Positions 16,826 through 24,973 of a DNA stretch of 64,000 nt are shown here, one piece after another (positions within the stretch are counted from its first letter, which is position 1; each line of letters begins with the position of its first letter). The stretch is from Actinacidiphila yeochonensis CN732 (GTDB taxonomy: Bacteria; Actinomycetota; Actinomycetes; Streptomycetales; Streptomycetaceae). The notes under the pieces were generated by a model. The model was not told the origin of the DNA and ran no database searches. It saw nothing but the letters and a program-made list of their open reading frames with translations. Location of the stretch: the NCBI RefSeq assembly GCF_000745345.1, contig NZ_JQNR01000005.1, positions 3,038,001 to 3,102,000 of the forward strand. The letters run 5' to 3'. Position numbers and translations under genes: made by a program.

Positions 16826-16854
16826 ACCACCGCGGCCTGAGCCGCGGCGGTGGT
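16826..16854 (-). terminator. Hairpin just downstream of rpmB
   Basis: ACCACCGCGGC (16826-16836) can pair with GCCGCGG-CGGTGGT (16841-16854) with a small bulge. It sits six bases after the rpmB stop codon on the minus strand, which makes it the primary rpmB terminator. Confidence 0.55.
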
Positions 16855-16859
16855 ACGGA

Positions 16860-17045
16860 CTAGCGCGAGACCTTGCCGGCCTTGATGCAAGAGGTGCAGA
16901 CGTTCAGGCGCTTCGGCGTCTTTCCCACGACCGCACGAACGCGCTGGATGTTCGGGTTCCAGCGACGAGGGGTGCGGCGGTGCGAGTGGGAGATGCTGTT
17001 GCCGAAGCCCGGCCCCTTGCCGCAGATGTCGCAGTTGGCAGCCAC
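16860..17045 (-). CDS. rpmB: 50S ribosomal protein L28 (zinc-binding C+ form)
   Basis: 61-residue L28 with GTG start (MAANCDICGKGPGFGNSIS). Two Cys pairs, CDIC near the N-terminus and CTSC near the C-terminus, form a zinc ribbon, so this is the zinc-containing C+ paralogue; Streptomyces usually also carry a Zur-controlled Cys-free copy elsewhere. Other visible motifs are SHRRTPRRWNPNIQ and the usual basic C-terminus. Divergent from the FakA-like gene. Confidence 0.96.
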   Translation of the reverse strand: MAANCDICGKGPGFGNSISHSHRRTPRRWNPNIQRVRAVVGKTPKRLNVCTSCIKAGKVSR

Positions 17046-17257
17046 GGGTCACTCCAAAGACTTCAGATCATTTACGGTGGGATCAGCCCGAGAGGACCCG
17101 GACAACCGGAGCAGCATACAACGGCTGCTCGCGTACAACGAAACTACCACGGTCCGGGCGGTCCTCGGCCGCCCACCCCGTGCCGGGGGCCTCCCGCCGG
17201 CGGCGGCCGGCAGTACGCTCACCTGCGACCCGCCCCTCGGAGCGCCAGGAGGAACCG

Positions 17258-19225
17258 TTGGCGTCGACGCTCGACCCGGCCGCCGTGCGCACCTGGTGCC
17301 GGTGCGCGCTGAGGGCCCTCGGGCAGGCCCGCGAGAACATCGACGCGATCAACGTGTACCCGGTTCCGGACGGGGACACCGGTACCAACCTCTACCTCAC
17401 CGTCGAGTCCGCCGCCCAGGCCGTCGAGGCGGTCTTCGAGGCCCACGCCACCACGGCCGGCGGCCCGGGACCCTCCTTCCACGAGGCCCTGCGGGCCCTG
17501 TCGCACGGCGCGCTGATCGGCGCCCGCGGCAACTCCGGGACGATCCTCGCCCAGCTCCTGCGCGGCCTGCACGCCGACCTGGCGGCCCCTGCCCCTGCGC
17601 CTGGCCCTTCCTCTGCCGCTGCTTCCTCCGCGCGCGGGTCCGCTCCCGCGCCCGCTCCCGCCGAGGCCGCCCCGCCGGGCGCCGCCGGGGACGGCGACCC
17701 CGCCGAGGCGCTGCGCCGGGCCTTCGGGGCCGCCGCCGCCTCCGCGTACGAGGCCGTGGCCCGGCCGGTCGAGGGCACCATGCTCACCGTGGCCACGGCC
17801 GCCGCCCGCGCCGCCCGAGCCTGCGAGGGCGGGGTGGCCGACGTGGTGCGGGCCGCCCACGAGGGTGCCCGGGACGCTCTGGCCGCCACCCCCGGCCAGC
17901 TCGGAGCGCTGCGGCAGGCCGGGGTGGTGGACGCGGGCGGTCTCGGCCTCGTCGCCCTGCTCGGCGCGCTGTGCCGGACCGTGACCGGCGACGTGCCCGC
18001 CGGCCCCCCGGGCGCGCGGACCACGCACCCCACACCGCTCACCCGGGCACCCCGGAACGCCGGACCCGCCGGAACCGCCGGATCGGACCTGGCACCTATG
18101 GACGCGGGACCAGCTCCCCAGGGGGTCGACACCGGTCCGGCGCCTATGGAGGCCGGATCCGCCGTATCCGGCGCCCCGCCTATGGACGCCGGTTCCGCCC
18201 AGCCCGGCGTGCCACCTATAGAGGCCGGATTGGCCGTATCCGGGGAGGCAGCCGACCTGGCCGCGTGCGTCCAGGACGGCAACGCCTCCCCGAAGGGCTC
18301 GGCCTTCGAGGTGCTGTTCCTGCTGGAGGCCGCGGACGAGGCCGCTGTACAGACCCTGCGCGCCCGGCTCGACGCCCTGGGCGACTCGCTGGTCGTGGTC
18401 GGGGGCGACGGCCTGTGGAACATCCACGTGCACGTCCCGCGGGCCGCCGACGTCGGCACCGCGATCGAGGCGGGCATCGACGCCGGGCGCCCTTACCGGA
18501 TCAGGGTCACCCACTTCGGCGACCAGACCGCCGCCGCCCCCGACGCGGGGCAGCCCGGGCGGCGGAGCCGGGCCGTGGTGGCCCTCGTCCCCGGCGGCGG
18601 CCTGGCCGACCTGTGCGCCGAGGCCGGCGCCACCGTCGTCGCCGTCCGCCCGGGGGAGCGGCCCGCGGGCGGTGAGATCGCCGCCGCCATCCGCCGGGCG
18701 GGCGCCCGCGAGGTGGTCCTGCTGCCCAACGACACCGAGTTGCGCGACGCCGCCGCGGCCGCCGCCCAGCAGGCCCGCGCCGACGGCGTCCGGGTCGCCC
18801 TCATCCCCACCCGGTCCGCCGTCCAGGGCCTCGCGGCGCTGGCCGTCCACGAGCCCGGGCGGCGGTTCGACGAGGACGTGGTGGCGATGACCGCGGCGGC
18901 CGGTGCCACCCGGTACGGCGAACTGGCCGTCGCCGAGCGGCAGTCCTGGACCACCGCCGGGGTGTGCCAGGCCGGCGACGTCCTCGGCCTGATCGACGGC
19001 GACGTCGCCGTCATCGGCGGCAGCCTCCAGGAGACCGCCGTCACCGTGCTGGACCGGATGCTCGCCGCGGGCGGTGAACTCGTCACCCTGGTCCTCGGCC
19101 CCACCGCGCCGCCCGGCCTGGGCGGCCTGCTCGAAGCCCACGTCCAGACCCGGCACCTGGCAGTGGACACGGTCACGTACTCCGGCGGCGAGCCCGGCAC
19201 CCCGCTCCAGATCGGCGTCGAGTGA
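17258..19225 (+). CDS. DAK-domain protein, FakA-like fatty acid kinase ATPase subunit
   Basis: 655-residue protein. The N-terminal DhaL/DAK nucleotide domain has NVYPVPDGDTGTNLYLT (metal and ATP site), ALIGARGNSGTILAQLLRGL and the C-terminal half has the YloV/FakA region ending VTYSGGEPGTPLQIGVE. FakA works with a DegV-type FakB carrier to phosphorylate fatty acids for membrane lipid synthesis; no FakB gene is adjacent. TTG at 17258 is chosen because AGGAGG sits five bases upstream. It is about 100 residues longer than typical relatives, through Ala/Pro-rich inserts, one containing a 12-residue tandem repeat. recG follows 140 bases later. Confidence 0.88.
   Translation: MASTLDPAAVRTWCRCALRALGQARENIDAINVYPVPDGDTGTNLYLTVESAAQAVEAVFEAHATTAGGPGPSFHEALRALSHGALIGARGNSGTILAQLLRGLHADLAAPAPAPGPSSAAASSARGSAPAPAPAEAAPPGAAGDGDPAEALRRAFGAAAASAYEAVARPVEGTMLTVATAAARAARACEGGVADVVRAAHEGARDALAATPGQLGALRQAGVVDAGGLGLVALLGALCRTVTGDVPAGPPGARTTHPTPLTRAPRNAGPAGTAGSDLAPMDAGPAPQGVDTGPAPMEAGSAVSGAPPMDAGSAQPGVPPIEAGLAVSGEAADLAACVQDGNASPKGSAFEVLFLLEAADEAAVQTLRARLDALGDSLVVVGGDGLWNIHVHVPRAADVGTAIEAGIDAGRPYRIRVTHFGDQTAAAPDAGQPGRRSRAVVALVPGGGLADLCAEAGATVVAVRPGERPAGGEIAAAIRRAGAREVVLLPNDTELRDAAAAAAQQARADGVRVALIPTRSAVQGLAALAVHEPGRRFDEDVVAMTAAAGATRYGELAVAERQSWTTAGVCQAGDVLGLIDGDVAVIGGSLQETAVTVLDRMLAAGGELVTLVLGPTAPPGLGGLLEAHVQTRHLAVDTVTYSGGEPGTPLQIGVE
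18092..18248 (+). repeat. 36-base in-frame tandem repeat inside the FakA-like gene
   Basis: CCTATGGA or CCTATAGA cores occur at 18095, 18143, 18179 and 18215, that is at spacings of 48, 36 and 36 bases. They encode units such as APMEAGSAVSGA, PPMDAGSAQPGV and PPIEAGLAVSGE, an Ala/Gly/Pro linker between the kinase domain and the C-terminal region. The unit length being a multiple of three keeps the frame open. Confidence 0.85.
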
Positions 19226-19367
19226 GCCGCCGCCCCGCCCCTGGCCGCTCTGCCCCTGACCGCCCCGGCTCCCGGCCGTTCTGGACGTCCCGGCCCGACC
19301 GCCGCCGGGAGGCGCGCGGACGCCCGCTGCCGCCGGCTGTCGGCGGTGTGCGCGACGATGGGACGCG

Positions 19368-21632
19368 ATGAACCCACTCGACGACCCCCTGCACAAGCTC
19401 GTCGGCGACCGCACCGCCAAGGTGCTCGGCGAGCACCTCGACCTGCACACCACCGGGGACCTGCTCCACCACTACCCCCGGCGCTACGCGGAGCGGGGCG
19501 AGCTGACCCGGCTGGCCGACCTCCCCGTCGACGAGTACGTCACCGTCGTCGCGCAGATCGCCAAGGCCGACAAGCGCACCTACGGAGGCGGCTCCGGGGT
19601 GCGCCTGGAGGTCGTGGTGACCGACGGCAGCGGCTCCCTGACCCTGGTGTTCTTCAGCAAGGCCGCCCACGCGCACGCCCACCGGCTCATCCCGGGGCGG
19701 CGCGGCATGTTCTCCGGCAAGGTGTCGGTCTTCAACCGCACCCGCCAGCTCGCCCACCCCGACTACCAGTTGCTGGACGCCGAGGACGGCAAGGAGGCGG
19801 TGGACGCCTTCGCCGGCCGGCTCATCCCGCTCTACCCGGCCTGCAAGCAGATCACCTCCTGGCGGATCGCGCAGGCCGTGGACACCGCGGTGGACTCCCT
19901 GGCGGCCACCGGCTGGGCCGGCGTCGGCGATCCGCTGCCCCCCGAACTCCGCTCGGGCCGCGGCCTGGTGGCGCTGCCGGAGGCGCTGGAGAAGGTCCAC
20001 CGCCCGCGCTCCAAGCAGGACATCGCCCAGGCCCGGGACCGGCTGAAGTGGGACGAGGCGTTCGTCCTCCAGGTGGCGCTGGCGCGCCGCCGGGCCGACG
20101 AGTCCGCGCTGCCCGCGGTGCCGCGCCGCCCCGCCGCAGACGGCCTGCTCGCCGCCTTCGACGCCCGCCTGCCCTTCACCCTCACCGACGGCCAGCGCAA
20201 GGTCTCCGAGGAGGTCTTCGCCGACCTGGCCACCGAACACCCCATGCACCGGCTGCTCCAGGGCGAGGTCGGCTCGGGCAAGACCATGGTGGCCCTGCGC
20301 GCCATGCTCGGCGTCGTGGACGCCGGCGGCCAGGCCGCGATGCTCGCCCCCACCGAGGTGCTCGCCCAGCAGCACCACCGCTCCATCACCGAGATGATGG
20401 GCGACCTCGCCGAGGCCGGCCTGCTCGGCGGCTCCGACCTGGGCACCAAGGTGGTGCTGCTGACCGGGTCGATGGGCGCCGCCGCCCGCCGCCACGCCCT
20501 GCTCGACCTGGTCACCGGCGAGGCCGGGATCGTGGTCGGCACCCACGCCCTGATCGAGGACAAGGTCCGCTTCCACGACCTCGGCCTGGTCGTCGTCGAC
20601 GAGCAGCACCGGTTCGGCGTCGAGCAGCGCGACGCCCTGCGCGCCAAGGCCGAACGCCCGCCCCACCTCCTGGTGATGACGGCCACCCCGATCCCGCGCA
20701 CCGTCGCCATGACGGTCTTCGGCGACCTGGAGACCTCCGTCCTCGACCAGCTGCCGGCCGGGCGCTCGCCGATCGCCACCCACGTCGTACCGGCCGCCGA
20801 GAAGCCGCACTTCCTGGCGCGCGCCTGGGAGCGGGTGCGCGAGGAGGTGGCGGCCGGCCACCAGGCCTACGTCGTCTGCCCCCGGATCGGCGACGAGGAG
20901 GACACCAAGGCCGACGCGAAGAAGGCCGAGAAGGCAGGGAAGACCGGGAAGGCAGGAAAGGCCGGGACGCGCGCCGAGGCGGAGAAGGCGGAGGCCGCCG
21001 CCCTGGACGACGAGCGGCGCCCGCCGCTGGCCGTCCTGGAGGTCGCGGCCGGCCTGGCCGCCGGGCCGCTGGCCGGACTGCGGGTCGAGGTGCTGCACGG
21101 CCGGATGGCGCCCGAGGAGAAGGACGAGGTCATGCGCCGCTTCACCGCGGGCGAGGCCGACGTCCTCGTCGCCACCACGGTCATCGAGGTCGGCGTCAAC
21201 GTGCCCAACGCCACCGCCATGGTGGTGATGGACGCCGACCGGTTCGGCGTCTCCCAGCTCCACCAGTTGCGCGGCCGGGTCGGCCGCGGCTCCGCCCCCG
21301 GGCTGTGCCTGCTGGTCACCGACACCCCCGAGATGAGCCCCGCGCGCGGCCGGCTCGACGCCGTGGCGGCCACCCTCGACGGCTTCGAGCTGTCCCGGAT
21401 CGACCTCGAACAGCGCCGCGAGGGCGACGTGCTCGGCCAGGCCCAGTCCGGCAGCCGCTCCAGCCTGCGGATGCTCACCGTGGTCGACGACGAGGAGGTG
21501 ATCGCCGCGGCCCGCGAGGAGGCCACCGCCGTGGTCGCCGCCGACCCCGACCTCGCCGCCCACCCCGACCTGCGCAGCGCCCTCCAGAGCCTGCTGGACG
21601 CCGACCGCGAGGAGTTCCTCGACAAGGGCTGA
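19368..21632 (+). CDS. recG: ATP-dependent DNA helicase RecG
   Basis: 754-residue branch-migration helicase that remodels stalled forks and Holliday junctions. Order: N-terminal wedge/OB domain, then helicase core with Walker A QGEVGSGKTMVALRA, DEQH box VVVDEQHRFGVEQR, motif III TATPIPRTVAM, and motifs V-VI ATTVIEVGVNVPNATAMV and QLHQLRGRVGRG. Between motif IV (VCPRIGDEE) and LHGRMAPEEK lies an insert of about 45 residues rich in Lys, Ala and Glu. The last codons and stop (Asp-Lys-Gly-stop) are the first unit of a tandem repeat that continues downstream. Confidence 0.96.
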   Translation: MNPLDDPLHKLVGDRTAKVLGEHLDLHTTGDLLHHYPRRYAERGELTRLADLPVDEYVTVVAQIAKADKRTYGGGSGVRLEVVVTDGSGSLTLVFFSKAAHAHAHRLIPGRRGMFSGKVSVFNRTRQLAHPDYQLLDAEDGKEAVDAFAGRLIPLYPACKQITSWRIAQAVDTAVDSLAATGWAGVGDPLPPELRSGRGLVALPEALEKVHRPRSKQDIAQARDRLKWDEAFVLQVALARRRADESALPAVPRRPAADGLLAAFDARLPFTLTDGQRKVSEEVFADLATEHPMHRLLQGEVGSGKTMVALRAMLGVVDAGGQAAMLAPTEVLAQQHHRSITEMMGDLAEAGLLGGSDLGTKVVLLTGSMGAAARRHALLDLVTGEAGIVVGTHALIEDKVRFHDLGLVVVDEQHRFGVEQRDALRAKAERPPHLLVMTATPIPRTVAMTVFGDLETSVLDQLPAGRSPIATHVVPAAEKPHFLARAWERVREEVAAGHQAYVVCPRIGDEEDTKADAKKAEKAGKTGKAGKAGTRAEAEKAEAAALDDERRPPLAVLEVAAGLAAGPLAGLRVEVLHGRMAPEEKDEVMRRFTAGEADVLVATTVIEVGVNVPNATAMVVMDADRFGVSQLHQLRGRVGRGSAPGLCLLVTDTPEMSPARGRLDAVAATLDGFELSRIDLEQRREGDVLGQAQSGSRSSLRMLTVVDDEEVIAAAREEATAVVAADPDLAAHPDLRSALQSLLDADREEFLDKG

Positions 21633-21715
21633 GACAAGGCGGCGGCAAGGGGCTGGGACAAGGGATGGGGACAGGGGATGGGGACAAGGGCTGGGACAAG
21701 GGCCGGGGGCCGGCG
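21621..21715 (+). repeat. G-rich 12-base tandem repeat starting at the recG stop
   Basis: About seven degenerate units of the form GACAAGGGCTGG (12 or 13 bases) run from the last three codons plus stop of recG (GACAAGGGCTGA) into the spacer before rsmD. Later units include GACAAGGGATGG, GGACAGGGGATGG and GACAAGGGCCGG. The coding strand carries many closely spaced runs of three to five G, enough for G-quadruplex folding in DNA or in the recG-rsmD mRNA. Confidence 0.8.
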
Positions 21716-21744
21716 AAAGGTAGCATCGGGGCTGTGAGCAGCTC

Positions 21745-22326
21745 ATGACCCGTGTGATCGCCGGTACCGCCGGTGGGCGCCGGCTGGCCGTACCTCCGGG
21801 CAACGGCACCCGTCCCACCTCAGACCGCGCCCGGGAGGCGCTCTTCTCCACGTGGGAGGCGCTGTACGGCCCGATCCAGGGGGCCCGCGTGCTCGACCTG
21901 TACGCCGGTACCGGGGCCGTCGGCCTGGAGGCGCTCTCCCGGGGGGCAGGGCACGCCCTGCTCGTCGAGGCCGATCCGCGCGCCCTGCGCGTCGTCCGGC
22001 AGAACGCCGCCGCGCTCGGGCTGCCCGGCGCCGAGGTCCGGTCCGGGCGCGCGGAGCAGACCGCCGCCACCCCGGCGCCGGAGCGGCCGTACGGGCTGGT
22101 CTTCCTCGACCCGCCCTACGACGTCCCCGACGACGCGCTGCGGGAGATCCTGCTCACACTCCGGGCCGGCGGCTGGCTGGCTCCCGAGGCGCTGGCCACG
22201 GTGGAGCGCGCCACCCGGGGCGGGGATTTCCGCTGGCCGGAGGGGTTCGACGGACTGCGCGCCCGCCGCTACGGCGAGGCGACGCTTTGGTACGGTCGCG
22301 CCGCCGAAGTCACCGCCGGGTCGTGA
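21745..22326 (+). CDS. rsmD: 16S rRNA (guanine966-N2)-methyltransferase RsmD
   Basis: 193-residue SAM-dependent methyltransferase. N-terminal MTRVIAGTAGGRRLAVPPG and TRPTSDRAREALFS are RsmD signatures; the SAM site is VLDLYAGTGAVGLEALSRG and the catalytic motif is FLDPPYDVP. It is co-oriented and nearly contiguous with coaD, an almost universal pairing in bacteria. The start ATG at 21745 lies just past the G-rich repeat, so its translation could be affected by that structure. Confidence 0.95.
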   Translation: MTRVIAGTAGGRRLAVPPGNGTRPTSDRAREALFSTWEALYGPIQGARVLDLYAGTGAVGLEALSRGAGHALLVEADPRALRVVRQNAAALGLPGAEVRSGRAEQTAATPAPERPYGLVFLDPPYDVPDDALREILLTLRAGGWLAPEALATVERATRGGDFRWPEGFDGLRARRYGEATLWYGRAAEVTAGS

Positions 22327-22349
22327 ACCCGTCCGGAGAGGAGAAACCG

Positions 22350-22829
22350 TTGCGCCGCGCAGTCTGTCCGGGGTCCTTCGACCCCGTCACCAACGGGCAC
22401 CTGGACATCATCGTCCGCGCGTCCCGGCTGTACGACAGCGTCCACGTCGCCGTGATGATCAACAAGGCCAAGAAGGGCCTGTTCGACATCGACGAGCGGA
22501 TCGCCCTCATCGAGCAGGTCACCGCGGAGCTGGGCAACGTCCGGGTGGAGGCGTTCAACGGCCTGCTCGTCGACTTCTGCAGACAGCGCGAGATCCCGGC
22601 CATCGTCAAGGGCCTGCGGGCCGTGAGCGACTTCGACTACGAACTCCAGATGGCGCAGATGAACAACGGCCTGTCCGGGGTGGAGACGCTCTTCGTGCCC
22701 ACCAACCCGGCCTACAGCTTCCTCTCCTCCAGCCTGGTCAAGGAAGTCGCCCAATGGGGCGGCGACATCTCACACTTGGTGCCGCCACAGGTTCTCGACG
22801 CGCTCAACGAGAAGCTCCGGCAGCAGTAG
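22350..22829 (+). CDS. coaD: Phosphopantetheine adenylyltransferase CoaD
   Basis: 159-residue enzyme of the coenzyme A pathway, transferring AMP to 4'-phosphopantetheine. The nucleotidyltransferase motif is CPGSFDPVTNGHLDII, and the C-terminal motif YSFLSSSLVKEVAQWGG is the family's ISS-like site. TTG at 22350 is preferred, with GAGAGGAGAAA 5-10 bases upstream and homology beginning at RRAVCPGSFDP; GTG at 22323 would add nine residues and overlap the rsmD stop. Confidence 0.94.
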   Translation: MRRAVCPGSFDPVTNGHLDIIVRASRLYDSVHVAVMINKAKKGLFDIDERIALIEQVTAELGNVRVEAFNGLLVDFCRQREIPAIVKGLRAVSDFDYELQMAQMNNGLSGVETLFVPTNPAYSFLSSSLVKEVAQWGGDISHLVPPQVLDALNEKLRQQ

Positions 22830-22838
22830 GCTTCCGCT

Positions 22839-24002
22839 GTGGACGTCCAGAAGAAGCTCGACGACATCGTGGCGACCGTCAACAGCGCGCGGTCCATGCC
22901 CATGTCGGCCTCCTGCGTGGTGAACCGGGCCGAGCTGCTGGCCCTGCTCGGGGAGGTCTCCGCCAGCCTCCCCCAGTCGCTGGCCCAGGCCGAGGAAGTC
23001 CTCGGCGAGCGCGAGCGGATGGTCGCCCAGGCGCAGGCCGAGGCGCAGCAGATCATCGACACCGCGCACGCCGAACGCGGCTCCCTGGTCTCCGACACCC
23101 AGGTGGCCCGCCAGTCCCAGGACGAGGCCGAGCGCATCCTCGCCGAGGCCCGTCGCGAGGCCGACGAGATCCGGGCCGAGGCCGACGACTACGTCGACAG
23201 CAAACTCGCCAACTTCGAGGTGGTCCTCACCAAGACCATCGGCTCGGTCGACCGGGGCCGGGAGAAGCTGCTCGGCCTCGACCCCTACGGCGACGCCGGC
23301 GAGTACGGCGAGGACGACGTCGAGGCCCCCGAGCGCAGCTCCGACCCCGAGACGCTGCGCCGCCGCGCCGACGACTACGTCGACGCCAAGATGCGGGCCT
23401 TCGAGACCGTCCTCAGCAAGACCCTGGAGGCCGTCGGGCGCGGTCGGCTCAAGCTGACCGGGCACCGGCCGATCGACGACCTGGCCGACCACATCGCCGC
23501 CGCCGACGCCGAGGGCGGCGCCGGGCCGCGGCAGTCCGACGACGACTACATGGCCGGCCTCGCCGCGCCCGCCGCCGGCCCGCAGGACCTGAGCCGGTAC
23601 GGCTACACGCCCGCCGCCGCCCAGGCGCCGCAGGAGGCCCCGGCCGCCGCGGGCTACTACCAGCAGCAGCCCGAGTCCTACCCCCAGCAGGGCGGCTACG
23701 ACCCCGAGGGCTACCCGCGGCAGCAGCCGGAGTACGCCCGGCAGGCATACGACCCCTACGGCGCCGAGCAGGGCTACCCGCAGCAGGCCGATCCCCGCCA
23801 GGGGTACGAGTACGGCGGCCAGGGCTACGTCCAGCCGGACGGCACGATCGCGGGCCAGCCCTACCCCGGGCCGCCGCAGCTCCCGTACCAGCAGGCACCC
23901 CAGTACGGGCAGCAGCCCGCCGCCGCACTGGACGAGACGAGCTTCTTCGACACCGGCATGATCGACCTCAACCGGCTCAGGGAGCTGGAACAGGGCCTCT
24001 GA
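22839..24002 (+). CDS. DivIVA-like coiled-coil cell-division protein
   Basis: 387-residue protein. Residues 40-110 form a long charged coiled coil (EEVLGERERMVAQAQAEAQQ). Two copies of a 30-residue segment follow, ADDYVDSKLANFEVVLTKTI near residue 115 and ADDYVDAKMRAFETVLSKTL near residue 175, an internal duplication. The C-terminal 150 residues are a disordered Tyr/Gln/Pro/Gly tail. Relatives are annotated as cell-division initiation or ATP-synthase-b-like proteins in Streptomyces. It follows coaD after nine bases. The role is inferred from architecture only. Confidence 0.72.
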   Translation: MDVQKKLDDIVATVNSARSMPMSASCVVNRAELLALLGEVSASLPQSLAQAEEVLGERERMVAQAQAEAQQIIDTAHAERGSLVSDTQVARQSQDEAERILAEARREADEIRAEADDYVDSKLANFEVVLTKTIGSVDRGREKLLGLDPYGDAGEYGEDDVEAPERSSDPETLRRRADDYVDAKMRAFETVLSKTLEAVGRGRLKLTGHRPIDDLADHIAAADAEGGAGPRQSDDDYMAGLAAPAAGPQDLSRYGYTPAAAQAPQEAPAAAGYYQQQPESYPQQGGYDPEGYPRQQPEYARQAYDPYGAEQGYPQQADPRQGYEYGGQGYVQPDGTIAGQPYPGPPQLPYQQAPQYGQQPAAALDETSFFDTGMIDLNRLRELEQGL

Positions 24003-24217
24003 GGCGGGTCCGCGCCCCGCGGGCGGGGCCGACCACGGGCGGCCGCCAGGCCGGGCGGGTGCCGCGTTTGGGTGGGGGCGTCCGGTCCAGTATCCTGTCA
24101 GCTCCAGCCGTGTCACGCACCGGCGCTTCGGCCTGCCCGTCCGCAAGGCGCGGGCCCCGGCCGTACCGATGAAAGCAGGAAGCCCTGAACACCCGCCTCG
24201 ACCACCGCAACCCCCTC

Positions 24218-24790
24218 GTGTTCGACACACACGAGCTGGGGCGGCGTCCTGGTGCGATGAAGAGGCTCTCCCGCACCGTCCCGGCGCCCGCGGACCTCGG
24301 TATCGCCGGGGTCATCGCGGTGCCCGAGGGCGCCGACGTCGAGCTGGACCTCCGCCTGGAGTCGGTGATGGACGGCGTGCTGGTCACCGGTACCGCCCAC
24401 GCACCGGCGACGGGGGAGTGCGTACGATGTCTGGAGCCCGTGGAGCGCGAGCTCGCCGCGGACTTCCAGGAGATGTTCTCCTACCCCGACGCCGACACCC
24501 GGACCGCCGTCAAGGCCGACCCCGGTGACGACGCCGAGGATGAGGGCACGCTCCACCTTGAGGACGACCTGTTCGACCTCGAACCCGTGCTGCGCGACGC
24601 GGTGGTGCTCGCACTGCCGATGCAGCCGGTGTGCCGGGAGGACTGCCCCGGTCTGTGCCCCGAGTGCGGGGTGCGGCTGGCGGACGAACCCGACCACCAC
24701 CACGAGGCCGCCGACATCCGTTGGGCGGCCCTGCTCGAATTCCAGCAGAACGGTGCCGGCGACGGCGCCGACGAGAACCAGGAGAAGTAG
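24218..24790 (+). CDS. DUF177/YceD family protein (start uncertain)
   Basis: 190-residue acidic protein of the YceD family, which almost always precedes rpmF and is linked to 23S rRNA or ribosome maturation. Cys-rich motifs are ECVRCLEPVERELA, VCREDCPGLCPECGVRL and DHHHEAADIRWAAL. GTG at 24218 is the first standard start. However, the homologous part I recognise begins earlier (NTRLDHRNPLV), which is encoded in the same frame from 24188; only a CTG at 24185, with AGGAAG close upstream, could start it. Coupled to rpmF, which begins two bases after the stop. Confidence 0.85.
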   Translation: MFDTHELGRRPGAMKRLSRTVPAPADLGIAGVIAVPEGADVELDLRLESVMDGVLVTGTAHAPATGECVRCLEPVERELAADFQEMFSYPDADTRTAVKADPGDDAEDEGTLHLEDDLFDLEPVLRDAVVLALPMQPVCREDCPGLCPECGVRLADEPDHHHEAADIRWAALLEFQQNGAGDGADENQEK

Positions 24791-24792
24791 CC

Positions 24793-24966
24793 GTGGCTGT
24801 TCCGAAGCGGAAGATGTCGCGCAGCAACACGCGCCACCGCCGTTCGCAGTGGAAGGCTGCGCCCGTGAGCCTGGTGGCGTGCGAGCGCTGCCACGAGCCG
24901 AAGCTCCAGCACATCGCGTGCCCGAGCTGCGGTACCTACAACCGCCGTCAGGTCATCGAGGTCTGA
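24793..24966 (+). CDS. rpmF: 50S ribosomal protein L32 (zinc-binding form)
   Basis: 57-residue L32, MAVPKRKMSRSNTRHRRSQW, with zinc ribbon CERCHEP and CPSCGTYN. GTG start two bases after the DUF177 gene, with GGAGAAG upstream. Four cysteines make this the C+ type. Part of a DUF177-rpmF-rnc unit that is widely conserved. Confidence 0.97.
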   Translation: MAVPKRKMSRSNTRHRRSQWKAAPVSLVACERCHEPKLQHIACPSCGTYNRRQVIEV

Positions 24967-24973
24967 TCGGCAG

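Noticed and set aside
24169..24528. Frame starting ATG at 24169, just before the DUF177 gene
   Set aside because: Its translation is Arg/Gly/Pro-rich shadow sequence of the DUF177 frame with no family features.
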